Assembly (NCBI RefSeq): GCF_044458865.1
Contig: NZ_JBITIH010000001.1
Location: forward strand, 248,001 to 312,000
Direction: 5' to 3'
Origin: Micromonospora_G sp044458865
GTDB taxonomy: Bacteria; Actinomycetota; Actinomycetes; Mycobacteriales; Micromonosporaceae
DNA: 64,000 nt
In this document: positions 35,691-43,992 of the stretch, piece by piece
Numbering within the stretch: position 1 is the stretch's first letter
How the letters are laid out: each line of letters begins with the position of its first letter
The notes under the pieces: model-generated
Database searches by the model: none
Seen by the model: only the letters and a program-made list of their open reading frames with translations
Told to the model about the DNA's origin: nothing
Translations under genes and position numbers: made by a program

Positions 35691-35838
35691 ATTGGTGGCT
35701 GCCGTCGGCTGAAATGCTCTGCGACCGTGCCGCCGCTGGCCGCGTACGCCCGTCCCGATCCTGTACCTGTTCAGCACCTGGTTGTCGCGGTCAGCGCCCC
35801 ACCCGGACCGAGCAAGGCGCTGACCGCGACTCAAGGCA

Positions 35839-36210
35839 TCAGGCGACCTTGAAGCTCCGGTAGGCGGTGGTGGAGGTGTGGAGGTCGCTGACCGGGACGG
35901 TGATCGCGGTGCCGGTGCAGTTGGCACCCTGGTAGAGCTTGAGGGTCTTGTTGGTCAGGTTGACCCAACCGTGGATGGCGATCGGGGTGTTCACACAGCC
36001 GGAGCTGAGCGGGGCGGTGTACTCCACCTCCTGGCCGGTGAACCAGATCGAGTCGACGAAGCAGACCGCACCGTTCGCGTAGGAGCAGGTGCTGCTCGGC
36101 GCGGTGGTGGTCGGGGCGGCGGACGCCGGGGCGGCGAATGCCGCCGAGGCCATCGCCGCGGCGGACGCGGACGCGAGTACGGACGTGAGGGACGGCTTGC
36201 GGAGACGCAT
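35839..36210 (-). CDS. Secreted small protein, peptidase inhibitor I36 / beta-gamma-crystallin-like
   Basis: A 123-residue exported protein. Signal peptide about 1-38 (RLRKPSLTSVLASASAAAMA, AFAAPASA). The mature part has four cysteines (CSYANGAVC, SGCVN, ANCTG) and the pattern LYQGANCTGTAITVPVSDLHTSTTAYRSFKV typical of the I36 / SMPI-type single-domain crystallin fold, known to include Streptomyces metalloprotease inhibitors. It may inhibit a protease such as the zincin-like protein nearby, but that is only inferred. AGGAGG lies 4 nt before ATG 36210, a near-ideal ribosome site. Confidence 0.75.
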   Translation of the reverse strand: MRLRKPSLTSVLASASAAAMASAAFAAPASAAPTTTAPSSTCSYANGAVCFVDSIWFTGQEVEYTAPLSSGCVNTPIAIHGWVNLTNKTLKLYQGANCTGTAITVPVSDLHTSTTAYRSFKVA

Positions 36211-36473
36211 GAATCCTCCTGTGAACAGGGGGTCGATGGGCACTGCCGCGCGGCATAACTGGTGTGGAAACGCACAAAAGCGCCGACACCAGATAGTTGA
36301 ATCTTGCACTACCTCGAAGGTGACGTCAACACCCTGAGAGCACCGTGGGATGGGCGCGGATTCGGTCCACTCTCGAATCCCGTGGTCCACGGCGTGAGCA
36401 GGACTGACCGTCTGTGCCCAATCCGGTACGGTCGGCTCCGGGGAAGGACGACCGAGACCGGGAGGACGATGTC
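36211..36473. other. Divergent intergenic region
   Basis: No gene seen. Separates the I36-like gene from the plus-strand three-gene group. TACGGT at 36427-36432 could be a -10 for the latter. Confidence 0.35.
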
Positions 36474-36734
36474 ATGGCGTCGATCGAGGAGATCAAGGCC
36501 GGGGTGGCCCGATTCAGCAGCGAGACCAGCCAGCAGGCAGCCACGATCCGGGGCATCGCGGACTCGCTGGAACAGAGCACCGCCCTGCTGCGTAGCCTCA
36601 CCCAGGGAACCAGTCACTCCCGCGTCGGCGAGGCGCTGTCCCGAATGGAACAGGCAAAGCAGAAGCTGCACGAGGCGACGACGCTCGCCCAGGGCGCGGT
36701 CGAGGCCACCAACAGCTACGCCGCCAGTTTCTGA
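36474..36734 (+). CDS. Small helical protein resembling DUF6244, first gene of a three-gene group
   Basis: An 86-residue, cysteine-free, predicted all-alpha protein: MASIEEIKAGVARFSSETSQ, then two amphipathic helices, ending AQGAVEATNSYAASF. Size and helical-hairpin pattern recall ESX/WXG100-type secreted proteins, though no WXG motif is present. I recall similar MxSIEEIKAG proteins classed as DUF6244 of unknown function. GGAGGA lies 8 nt before ATG 36474. The next gene begins 14 bp downstream, and the C-terminal 80 residues of the third gene product have a similar pattern. Confidence 0.7.
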   Translation: MASIEEIKAGVARFSSETSQQAATIRGIADSLEQSTALLRSLTQGTSHSRVGEALSRMEQAKQKLHEATTLAQGAVEATNSYAASF

Positions 36735-36748
36735 CCAAGGGGTACGTC

Positions 36749-37399
36749 ATGCCAACCGTCATCGTGCCCGTCGGGCTCTCCATGGGACCGCGCTACCGCT
36801 ACGTACGCCCGCCGGACCCGACGCCCGAGTGCTACGAGATCCACCTCGGCGACGACCTGGTCGAACTGACGGAGACGGAGGCAGCGGTCTGGGCGGCGGC
36901 CTTCGTGGATGCCGAACGGCACGCCAAACTCGCGGTCAACCGGAAGTCGCTGATTCAGCTCGTCCAGACCGCGCCGAAGCCCGAGCCACGGGCCGCCGAG
37001 ATCGTCGACAACCTGATCGCACGGGGGCTGCTGGTCGAGTTTGATCCGGAAGGCGACCTCGAACCCGTCTTCCGCCGCCACAAGCTCCTCCCCCTGGGAC
37101 AGGGCCTGGGCTCCACCGCCGACGAGCCCCACTTACACCGCATCGGTTTCGCCAACCAGCCCATCCTGGCCATCCCCAACGCCGTCTATGGATTGTGGTC
37201 GTTTTCGTACCACAGTTCCGATCTGTGGGACGCCTGCACCTTCTACGCGGCGGCAGACGAAGAGGAGTTGGAGGTGGGGGAAGAGCCACTGGGGTTGACA
37301 GCCGAGAACATCGCGCGAGAGGTCGGCCTCCAGCTACCCATCTTGCTCGCCACGAACTGCGCGTTCCTTGATCCAGTGGTCTCGGATGCGTTGGCGTAG
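36749..37399 (+). CDS. Uncharacterised 216-residue protein with winged-helix-like N-terminal half
   Basis: Not assigned to a known family. Residues about 30-100 (YEIHLGDDLVELTETEAAVW, AAEIVDNLIARGLLVEFDPE) look like the small winged-helix domain of PqqD or coenzyme-PQQ-like proteins. The second half (GLGSTADEPHLHRIGFANQP, NAVYGLWSFSYHSSDLWDAC, ENIAREVGLQLPILLATNCA) repeats such a pattern loosely. No signal peptide or membrane segment. AAGGGG precedes ATG 36749 by 9 nt. It lies between the helical protein and the glycine-zipper protein and overlaps the latter by 14 bp, so the three are one operon. Confidence 0.65.
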   Translation: MPTVIVPVGLSMGPRYRYVRPPDPTPECYEIHLGDDLVELTETEAAVWAAAFVDAERHAKLAVNRKSLIQLVQTAPKPEPRAAEIVDNLIARGLLVEFDPEGDLEPVFRRHKLLPLGQGLGSTADEPHLHRIGFANQPILAIPNAVYGLWSFSYHSSDLWDACTFYAAADEEELEVGEEPLGLTAENIAREVGLQLPILLATNCAFLDPVVSDALA

Positions 37400-38063
37400 G
37401 AGGCAGTACCGGGCGGGCGAGCGACTAGAGCGCCCGTTCGCCCGGCGGTTCGGCTACGAGTCCGTCAAGGAGGGCACCGGCAACCTGGTGCAGCAGGCCG
37501 CGATGGGCCTTGGTGCTCTAGTAGGTCTGCTCAGCAGTAGATGGGGCTTGCCTGCCACCGCATCCGTGATCACTGGTGCGATCATCGGTAACGCGGCGGG
37601 CTCGATCGGCAAGGGTTTCGTAGCCGCAACTGTTGATCATGTACGCGAGCGCCACGAGCAACGCGCTTCAGGTTCGAGTACTGGAGGTGCCACCCGGGGC
37701 GCCAACGGCGGTAAAGCCGGCGCCAGCGGCTTACGCGCCCGACGTCGTGGTCGTGGCGGGGCCTCGACTGGACCCCGGCAACGGGTAGCGGGCGGCGGGT
37801 CGGGCGGAATCGCCGGGCAGGTGATCTCGGGGATCGAGCGGGTCATCGAAGAGGTCGAGCAGACTGCGAAAAAGATCAACGCTGTCGGCACCAGCATGTG
37901 GCACAGCCAGGACGGGATGATGGTGCTACTCAACGGTGGCCGACAGGATGTCGTGCGGTGTACCCACGACGCCATGAGCGAGGCGCGGGACAGGATGTCG
38001 GAGAGCGCGGTCCTGCTTCGAGCGGCCGGCGAGGACCTGAACGCCTACCGGGCAAGCATCTGA
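37386..38063 (+). CDS. Membrane-associated glycine-zipper protein with C-terminal helical module
   Basis: A 225-residue protein of unknown family. Residues about 35-80 form one or two glycine-rich hydrophobic helices (GLGALVGLLSSRWGLPATAS, VITGAIIGNAAGSIGKGFVA) typical of pore-prone glycine zippers. A Gly/Ser/Arg-rich linker (about 95-145) follows, then a helical module of about 80 residues ending RAAGEDLNAYRASI. That end resembles AQGAVEATNSYAASF of the first gene in the group. ATG 37386 overlaps the previous gene; TTG 37368 is an alternative. Confidence 0.6.
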   Translation: MRWRRRQYRAGERLERPFARRFGYESVKEGTGNLVQQAAMGLGALVGLLSSRWGLPATASVITGAIIGNAAGSIGKGFVAATVDHVRERHEQRASGSSTGGATRGANGGKAGASGLRARRRGRGGASTGPRQRVAGGGSGGIAGQVISGIERVIEEVEQTAKKINAVGTSMWHSQDGMMVLLNGGRQDVVRCTHDAMSEARDRMSESAVLLRAAGEDLNAYRASI

Positions 38064-38099
38064 CGATGCACTGTGGCGGATTACTGCCCCTATGAGCCC

Positions 38100-38250
38100 C
38101 TATGAGGGTAGGAAAACGCCACAGTCGGGTCGGCGCTCGGCGACAAACACCCCCTGCACCAGGCATGCCGACGACGAGGCCCTCGGCCTTAAGACTGATC
38201 ATGGCGTTCCGAACGACGATGGCGGAGACCTTGTGCTGTTGACATAGCGG
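38100..38250 (-). pseudogene. Frameshifted remnant of a GntR-family regulator
   Basis: The minus strand reads LCQQHKVSAIVVRNAMISLK, AEGLVVGMPGAG, and then in the next frame GVFVAERRPDCGVFLPS and stop. This is the recognition helix and wing of a GntR regulator, with the frameshift in a run of five G. The N-terminal first helix and any effector domain are missing. Confidence 0.6.
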
Positions 38251-38290
38251 TGAGGTGGACGGCCGCCTTGCGCAACACTTGGTGGATAGC

Positions 38291-38568
38291 GGCACTCCCT
38301 GCTCGACGCCATGTCCCTGTTCGCCGTCGACCGGCGGTTCCGCCTCGGTCAGGACTGCGCCCCGGTCATCCGGTTCGTCGCCGAGGTACGCGAGCGATAC
38401 GACCACAGCGGTGTGGAAATCAACCCGGCGACGGCCGAGTCGCTGATCCAGGCCACCCTCGGTCGGCACCCGCCACCGTCCATGGAGCGCCACCACCATC
38501 GCCGCCCAGACCATGTTGGTCGCCGGCCTGCTCGACGACGAGGGTCTCCCCCACCGAGCTGACCACGT
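38291..38568 (+). pseudogene. Frameshifted remnant of an actinobacterial hypothetical gene
   Basis: Plus strand frame SLLDAMSLFAVDRRFRLGQD, CAPVIRFVAEVRERYDHSGV, EINPATAESLIQATLG has the codon bias of a real gene. The reading continues after a frameshift near 38480 as SATTIAAQTMLVAGLLDDEG, LPHRAD. No start or full-length counterpart is present. It lies next to the GntR remnant and the two probably came from one lost locus. Confidence 0.5.
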
Positions 38569-38613
38569 TGCTCCACCCCGGCCGAACGGCACGTGGCGGG
38601 CGCCGGGGCAGCG

Positions 38614-39459
38614 TCAGGGCGTGACCCAGAAGCAGGTGGTGATGGCCAGGGCGAGGAAGCAGAGGAAGAAGCCGAGTCTGGCGTACAGGTTCGGTTGGTT
38701 GGCGCCGAGCCGGGGACGCCCCCAGATCGTCAGGCTGATGTAGGCACCGAAGAACGCCAACGCGGGTAGACCGGCGAGCATCCAGGCAAGCGCGGTGAAC
38801 GCGCCGACCGAACCGGACTTGTAACCGCCTCCGAGGAGCGCCTGGGGAATGTTCGCGGCCACGATGAAGATCAGGTAGGCGGCGAGCGCGCGACCGAGCG
38901 GTGAGGAGGTCGGCAGGAACGCCGGCTGACCGGCCTGCGACTCGACCCGTTCGGCCGCCTCGTCCGCCGCCGCCGTGGCCCGGTACGCCAGATCCAGTTC
39001 GGCGTCCGGGTTCACCGGCACCACCGGGGCCGGGTGTGGGAACTGTTGGGTCGGCGGTCCGTCCGCCCCCGACATCGGCAGCCGTGGACCGGGCACCGAC
39101 GGCGTCGGGGCGGGAGTGGCGGCCAGCGCCACCCGGTCGACGCCGGCCGCCAACTCCGGGTACGCCTCCTGTCCGGCCACCCCGCCCTGCGGTGATGGGC
39201 CGGCCGGTGCGCCGAGGTGGCCGGTCACGGAAAGCGGCGGCAGCGGAGCGGGCGCGTTCCACTGCGGCACCGGCTCGCCGATCAACTGGGCGAGTTCGGT
39301 CAGTCGCTGCTGCTGCAGGGTGAGCCTCTGCCCGAGCTGGTCGATCGCGTCCCCGGTGCTCTCCCGCCGGGCGGCAGCCTGCTCCGTCGTACGCTCGCCG
39401 CTGCGCTGGAGTTCGTGCAGGTGCCGGGCCAGGGTCGCGTACTCGTCGAAGCCTTGCAT
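38614..39459 (-). CDS. Coiled-coil membrane protein encoded with the FtsK-like ATPase
   Basis: A 281-residue protein of unknown family. Residues about 1-60 form a coiled coil (YATLARHLHELQRSGERTTE, AIDQLGQRLTLQQQRLTELA), residues 65-175 a Pro-rich disordered linker, and the last 100 residues hold three or four membrane helices (ALAAYLIFIVAANIPQALLG, FTALAWMLAGLPALAFFGAY, LGFFLCFLALAITTCFWV). The topology suggests a membrane anchor with a cytoplasmic coiled coil. ATG 39459 begins 2 bp after the FtsK-like stop codon, so the two are translationally coupled and likely interact. Confidence 0.72.
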   Translation of the reverse strand: MQGFDEYATLARHLHELQRSGERTTEQAAARRESTGDAIDQLGQRLTLQQQRLTELAQLIGEPVPQWNAPAPLPPLSVTGHLGAPAGPSPQGGVAGQEAYPELAAGVDRVALAATPAPTPSVPGPRLPMSGADGPPTQQFPHPAPVVPVNPDAELDLAYRATAAADEAAERVESQAGQPAFLPTSSPLGRALAAYLIFIVAANIPQALLGGGYKSGSVGAFTALAWMLAGLPALAFFGAYISLTIWGRPRLGANQPNLYARLGFFLCFLALAITTCFWVTP

Positions 39460-39461
39460 CG

Positions 39462-42011
39462 TCACAGCCCCTCGTCCAGCTCGTACCCGGGTCGGACGTA
39501 CGGCACGATCAGTTTGCTGCGCTGGTCGTGCCGGTCCACCAGCAACGCCCGGTTCGCCCGTGGCGTGTACGCCAGATCGTGCACGCCGAGGTACATGCCC
39601 AGTTCCTGGCCGGGCACGTTCAACGCCACCAGGCAGGCGATGTCGTCCTTGTTGTGCGTCCCGCCGATGTCGTCGGCGAGCCGGCGCAGCCCCCGCCACC
39701 AGCCGAGCAGGTGCACCCCGTACGCGGGGCCCTGACGCAGCACCTGCTGGAGGTCGTCCAGACCGGACCGGTAGTTCTGGTCCTTCGCGGCGAGTACCCC
39801 GCTGGCCGCGTCCATCCCGAACACGACCACGTACGTCCGCTCCGTCGGCTGGGCCACCGGCTCGGCCAGCTTGCGGATCTCCTCCCGCAACGCCACCGGG
39901 TCCAGCCGGGTCACCGAGTGACCGGCGGTCAGCAGGGTCTGCTCGGTGGCGTCGCCCACCTCGTCGGCGGCGGCGACCAACGGGGCGAGCAGGAAACGGG
40001 CCGTCCCGGGCTGGGCCTGGCGGGCCAGGCTCAGGGTGGCGGCCTGCAACACGTCGGCACCGACCGGGGTGGTGCCGACGATCGCCAGGTGCCGACCGGG
40101 GGTGGCGTCGAGCATGAACATCGCCGAGGTCAGGTTCACGTCGACGACCCGGCCGACGAGGGCGAGCGGACGTCGTCCGCCCGGTGTCAGGCCACGGAAG
40201 GTGGGATCGTCCTCGACGTGTGCCCAGTCGTACCCCTTGAAGACCGCGGGTGGGAACGAGCCCTGCGCCCGCGCCTGCCACAGTTCGTGCCGCAGTGCCG
40301 CGACCCGGGCCGCGCCGCCGTGCGCGTCCGGGAAACGGACGACGGTGTTCGCCGAGGCCAGGCCGGCGGCCGGGTTGATGATCGCCGACCCGAGCGGGAG
40401 CGGTCCGGCGGCGTCGTTCAACGCGTCGAGCACCCCGGAGCCACCCGGCAACGCCACCCGGAGCGGGAACTGACCGAAGATCGAGTCGACCTTGCCGTAG
40501 AGCGCTTCGATCCCGGACATGCTCTGCGAGGCGAGCACCAGGTGGATGCCGTACGAGCGGCCCTTGCGGGCCAACTCCTCCAGCAACGCCACCGCCTCCC
40601 GGGCGAGCGCGTCGTTGCCGGCGAAGAGCACGTGGAACTCGTCGATCACGGCAACCACCCGGGGTACGGGTTTGCCGTCGCGGGGCAGGTCGGCGAGTTT
40701 GGTGACGCCGTGCCGTTTGAGCGCGTTCGCCCGCCGGTTCAGCTCCCGCCGAAGCTCCCGCAGGACCGCCACACCGTATTCCCGGTCGGACTCGATGCCG
40801 ACGGCGCGGGCGTGCGGGATCCAGGAGCCGTCGTGCCCCGTCGGCACGAACTCGGTGAAACTGACCCCCTCCTTGAAGTCGAGCAGGTAGAGGGCCAGTT
40901 CGTCCGGGGAGTAACGGGCCGCGAGTCCATAGAGGACGTCGAGCAGGAAGACGGTCTTACCGGAGCCGGTTCGGCCCCCGACCAACCAGTGCGGGGTGGC
41001 GTCGTCGAAGGCCAGGGTCGCCGGCTCCCGACCGGCCCGGCCGATCACCGTGCGGAGCCCGGTGGCGGCCGACTCGGCCCAGTTGCGGGCCGGGAGCAGG
41101 TCGGTGAAGTCGAGGCTGGTGTCGCGGCGGGTGGCGTCGCCGTGTCGTCGGGCGACGGCGTCGATGGTGCCGGTCGGCGGGTCGCCGTCGAGCAGGACCG
41201 GCACCACCAGGCCGGTTCCGTCGGTGCTGTACGGCCACCACGGCGGGTCCCCGACCCAGGCGTAGTCGCCGTCGCGGGTGACCCGGGTGGTGTTGCCGAA
41301 CGGCGGTGGTTCCAATCCGGTGGAGCGGGGCGGGTAACCGGCGGCGAGCACGCAGACCCCCGCGGTCGGGCCGGCGTGGGTCAACGCGGCCAGCCGGGTC
41401 AGTTCGGCCCGCCCGTCCGGCATCGACGCCGCGACGACCAGCAGCAGCGGGCCACCGTTCTCGGCGGAGTGACCGGCGCGGGCGTGCCGCTCGGCGTCGG
41501 CGAGCAGCGCACCGATCTCCTCGTCGGTGGTCGCCGGCGGGGCCAGTACACCGGCGTCGACCAGTGGCCGCAGCGGCAGGAACGTCGCACCGAGCGCGGC
41601 GTTGTCGATCGCCACCACCCGTACCGTGCCGGCGGGCGCGAGCATGAGTAGACGGATCACCAGGGAGCGCAGCAGCGCCGCCGTACGCGGGTCGCGGGCG
41701 TCCGTGTCGACCGCCAGGTGCGCCCCGCCGACGAGGGGTACGACCACCGGAAAGCCGCCGTCCGAAGTGGTCGCCTCGGCGAGCCGGACCGGCATCGGCC
41801 GACCGGGGAACTCCGGCCCCGCCGACGCCGCGCTGAGCGCCTCGCCGACCCTGCGCAACCGCGCCACCATGTCGGCGGTCTCGGCGGGCGGGGCCGGGGC
41901 GGTGACTCCGGCCAACGCCTGGCGCGCGGCGTCGAGATGCGCACGCGCCTGCCGGTGTGCCGCGACCGCCCGCCCGTACGTGGCTGCGAGCCTGCCCACC
42001 CTGCCCCCCAC
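39462..42011 (-). CDS. FtsK/SpoIIIE-type ATPase, soluble, 849 residues
   Basis: DNA- or protein-translocating motor of the FtsK/HerA class. An N-terminal coiled coil (about 10-60) precedes the main ATPase domain, with Walker A GGRTGSGKT (345-353), Walker B VVAVIDE (452-458) and the ASQSMSGIEALYGKVDSIFG block that follows it in FtsK/EssC proteins. A second region after about 600 (RHLAIVGTTPVGADVLQAAT) looks like a degenerate second ATPase repeat, as in EssC/EccC of type VII secretion. No membrane segments; the partner gene product at 38614 supplies these. GTG 42011 is the first start; GTG 41999 is possible. Confidence 0.8.
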   Translation of the reverse strand: MGGRVGRLAATYGRAVAAHRQARAHLDAARQALAGVTAPAPPAETADMVARLRRVGEALSAASAGPEFPGRPMPVRLAEATTSDGGFPVVVPLVGGAHLAVDTDARDPRTAALLRSLVIRLLMLAPAGTVRVVAIDNAALGATFLPLRPLVDAGVLAPPATTDEEIGALLADAERHARAGHSAENGGPLLLVVAASMPDGRAELTRLAALTHAGPTAGVCVLAAGYPPRSTGLEPPPFGNTTRVTRDGDYAWVGDPPWWPYSTDGTGLVVPVLLDGDPPTGTIDAVARRHGDATRRDTSLDFTDLLPARNWAESAATGLRTVIGRAGREPATLAFDDATPHWLVGGRTGSGKTVFLLDVLYGLAARYSPDELALYLLDFKEGVSFTEFVPTGHDGSWIPHARAVGIESDREYGVAVLRELRRELNRRANALKRHGVTKLADLPRDGKPVPRVVAVIDEFHVLFAGNDALAREAVALLEELARKGRSYGIHLVLASQSMSGIEALYGKVDSIFGQFPLRVALPGGSGVLDALNDAAGPLPLGSAIINPAAGLASANTVVRFPDAHGGAARVAALRHELWQARAQGSFPPAVFKGYDWAHVEDDPTFRGLTPGGRRPLALVGRVVDVNLTSAMFMLDATPGRHLAIVGTTPVGADVLQAATLSLARQAQPGTARFLLAPLVAAADEVGDATEQTLLTAGHSVTRLDPVALREEIRKLAEPVAQPTERTYVVVFGMDAASGVLAAKDQNYRSGLDDLQQVLRQGPAYGVHLLGWWRGLRRLADDIGGTHNKDDIACLVALNVPGQELGMYLGVHDLAYTPRANRALLVDRHDQRSKLIVPYVRPGYELDEGL

Positions 42012-42298
42012 CCCTGTCGGCGTGCGTAGTCACCGGAACACTAACCGAAGCACCGCCGTACGGGCACCTGGACGTGCCAGCGGTGTCCGCTGTCTGGACA
42101 CTGTCGGGAGGACGCGCTGGGCTGGGGAGGCACGCGGGGCTCTGGCGGAAGGGCGCGCGGGGCTCTGGGGCTCTGACGGAAGGGCGGAAGGGCGGGCTGG
42201 GCTCTGGCGGAGGGGTGGGCTGACGGATCGGCGGCAGACGCCACAGCCGACGGCCTGGCCGGCGACCACGTCGGACCGGGAGGGCGCGCCGAACGACT
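42012..42298. other. Gene-free, low-complexity region
   Basis: No gene seen. 42115-42225 is made of imperfect repeats of GGGCTCTGGCGGAAGGG-like units on the plus strand. Confidence 0.45.
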
Positions 42299-43303
42299 CT
42301 ATGGTGCGTGGCGCAGCCGGAGGATGTACGTCGCGGTAAGCGCGACGACACGGTCCTCGTCGTGCGCCAGGTCCGCGAGGGCGCGTGCGGAAGTGATCCC
42401 CGGAATGTCCGCGAGCGCCTGTGTCAGCCGTCGACGCGCGGACGATTCGACGGTGCTGCCGGCGAGGCGGCCGACGAGCCTGGCAGCGATCTGATCCGCC
42501 AACACGGGATCACCCGCCAACGTGCTCAGCGCATCGGCCGCGTCGACGTCGTTCGTCTCCTCGACGACCATGTCGACGAGAGTCGGGACCGCGTCGGCCA
42601 CTCCACGTGCCCCGAGCGCCAGAGCCGCATACCTGCGGACCACGATGTCCGGGTTGACAAGGGCGTCCCGCAGCAGTGCGGTCGCGTCACCGTACGGGAT
42701 CTCGGCGATGGCCTGGACAGCACGTTTGCGTACCTCGGCCACGGGTGCGCCGAGGCCCTCCGCCAGCAGTGCCAGTCCGCCGTCGCCCGATTGCGCCAGA
42801 GCCCATCGAAGGGCTCCGGCGACGTTCGGGTCCGTCTCGCTCAGCGCCGCCTCGACGAGTGCCTCCACTGGCGCCGGAACCCCTTCGACCGATGACAGTG
42901 CCGCGCGCTGGCGCTTCCCCGCGCTCTCCGATCCCAGTGCCTGCAGGAGTGCCACGGTCTGGAGGACGTCCTCCCAGCCGGCGGGTTCCGCGGCACCGAT
43001 CCGGCGGAGACGGGTGAGTAGTTCCGTCTCGGCCGCGATGCGTTCTCGCGTCTGGCGGATGAGGTCGTCGACGAGTTGTGCGGGCGCGAAGGCGGGACCG
43101 TCGAGCGCGCGCCCGACGTCGCGCAGCGACAGCCCCAGTGACCGCAGGCTCTCGATATGGAAGATCCGCCGGATGTCCTCGCTGGAGTACTCCCGATAGC
43201 CGGCCTCGGTACGACCCGTCGGCCGTACCAGGCCGAGCGAGTCGTAGTGCCGGAGCATGCGGGCGCTGACCCCGGACCGTCGCGCCACGTCACCGATCAA
43301 CAC
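42299..43303 (-). CDS. MerR-family regulator fused to HEAT repeats
   Basis: A 334-residue protein. The N-terminal MerR winged helix and dimerisation helix occupy about 1-110 (MLIGDVARRSGVSARMLRHY, DSLGLVRPTGRTEAGYREYS, LRSLGLSLRDVGRALDG). Instead of a metal or drug domain, the rest (about 125-334) is a run of HEAT-type alpha repeats (VEALVEAALSETDPNVAGAL, LGAPVAEVRKRAVQAIAEIP, VNPDIVVRRYAALALGARGV). GTG start, 6 bp after the stop of the upstream HEAT gene, so the pair is an operon. HEAT repeats bind protein or peptide ligands, so a protein partner may act as effector. Confidence 0.85.
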   Translation of the reverse strand: MLIGDVARRSGVSARMLRHYDSLGLVRPTGRTEAGYREYSSEDIRRIFHIESLRSLGLSLRDVGRALDGPAFAPAQLVDDLIRQTRERIAAETELLTRLRRIGAAEPAGWEDVLQTVALLQALGSESAGKRQRAALSSVEGVPAPVEALVEAALSETDPNVAGALRWALAQSGDGGLALLAEGLGAPVAEVRKRAVQAIAEIPYGDATALLRDALVNPDIVVRRYAALALGARGVADAVPTLVDMVVEETNDVDAADALSTLAGDPVLADQIAARLVGRLAGSTVESSARRRLTQALADIPGITSARALADLAHDEDRVVALTATYILRLRHAP

Positions 43304-43309
43304 TGTCTC

Positions 43310-43978
43310 TCACCCTTCCTGGCTGGTTCCGCCGAGGGCCACGACGCGCTTTGCCTCCTCGATCGCGAACTCGAATCCGGCATCCGGGTCGCGCAGCAGC
43401 CGTTCCGTGGCGATCGCGTGGGCGCGTACGCGAGGATCGAGGTCCGTCCTCGCCGCCCGCACTGTCGGCATGATCACTTCACCGAGTGCGATCAGCGCCC
43501 GGCTGAGGCTCAACTGCGTCTCCCGCTTGCCGCGCCCGAACTGTGTCGTCAACACCGCGGCCAACTCGGGCTCTTCACCCTCGGGGACGAGTACGACCGC
43601 TGCTCGCCAGGCGCTCCGCGCCACCTCGTCGTCGTCATCGGTCAGCAGTGCCCGCGTGATCGCGGGCCACGCCTGCCGATCACCGATCTTGGACAGCGTG
43701 TGCAACGCCTGGCTTCGTGCCTGCGCACGCTCCGAGCGGAGCGCGTCGACGAGCCTCGGGACCGTCATGGACGACGAGTGGCGGGCGAGTGCCCAGGTGA
43801 GCATCTCGCGGACGTAGAACTCGGGCTCGACCGCGCACCGCTCGACGAGCTTGTCGACGAAGCGCGGGTCAGGGGTGGAGCCGACCGCCAGCGCCGCCCG
43901 CAGCCGCACCGACGGGTTGCCGCTCTCCAACCCCTGGAGAGCCCGCACCGTGTCCGTGTCCTCTTGCGGCATGGTCAT
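43310..43978 (-). CDS. HEAT-repeat protein
   Basis: A 222-residue cytoplasmic protein made of HEAT repeats (LQGLESGNPSVRLRAALAVG, PRLVDALRSERAQARSQALH, ITRALLTDDDDEVARSAWRA, VRAARTDLDPRVRAHAIATE). Function unknown. It is encoded just upstream of a MerR regulator that itself ends in HEAT repeats; the two could form mixed assemblies through these repeats. ATG 43978 has GGAGGTG 6 nt upstream. Confidence 0.82.
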   Translation of the reverse strand: MTMPQEDTDTVRALQGLESGNPSVRLRAALAVGSTPDPRFVDKLVERCAVEPEFYVREMLTWALARHSSSMTVPRLVDALRSERAQARSQALHTLSKIGDRQAWPAITRALLTDDDDEVARSAWRAAVVLVPEGEEPELAAVLTTQFGRGKRETQLSLSRALIALGEVIMPTVRAARTDLDPRVRAHAIATERLLRDPDAGFEFAIEEAKRVVALGGTSQEG

Positions 43979-43992
43979 CGACCCCACCTCCC

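Noticed and set aside
37930..38592. 220-codon minus-strand open frame
   Set aside because: Only its central part matches a protein family (GntR) and that part is frameshifted; the rest overlaps other genes or remnants.
39528..41651. 707-codon plus-strand frame antisense to the FtsK-like gene
   Set aside because: No recognisable domain, and the opposite strand has Walker A and B motifs.
42030..42269. Minus-strand frame upstream of the FtsK-like gene
   Set aside because: Low-complexity Pro/Ser/Ala repeats produced by the repetitive DNA, no ribosome site.
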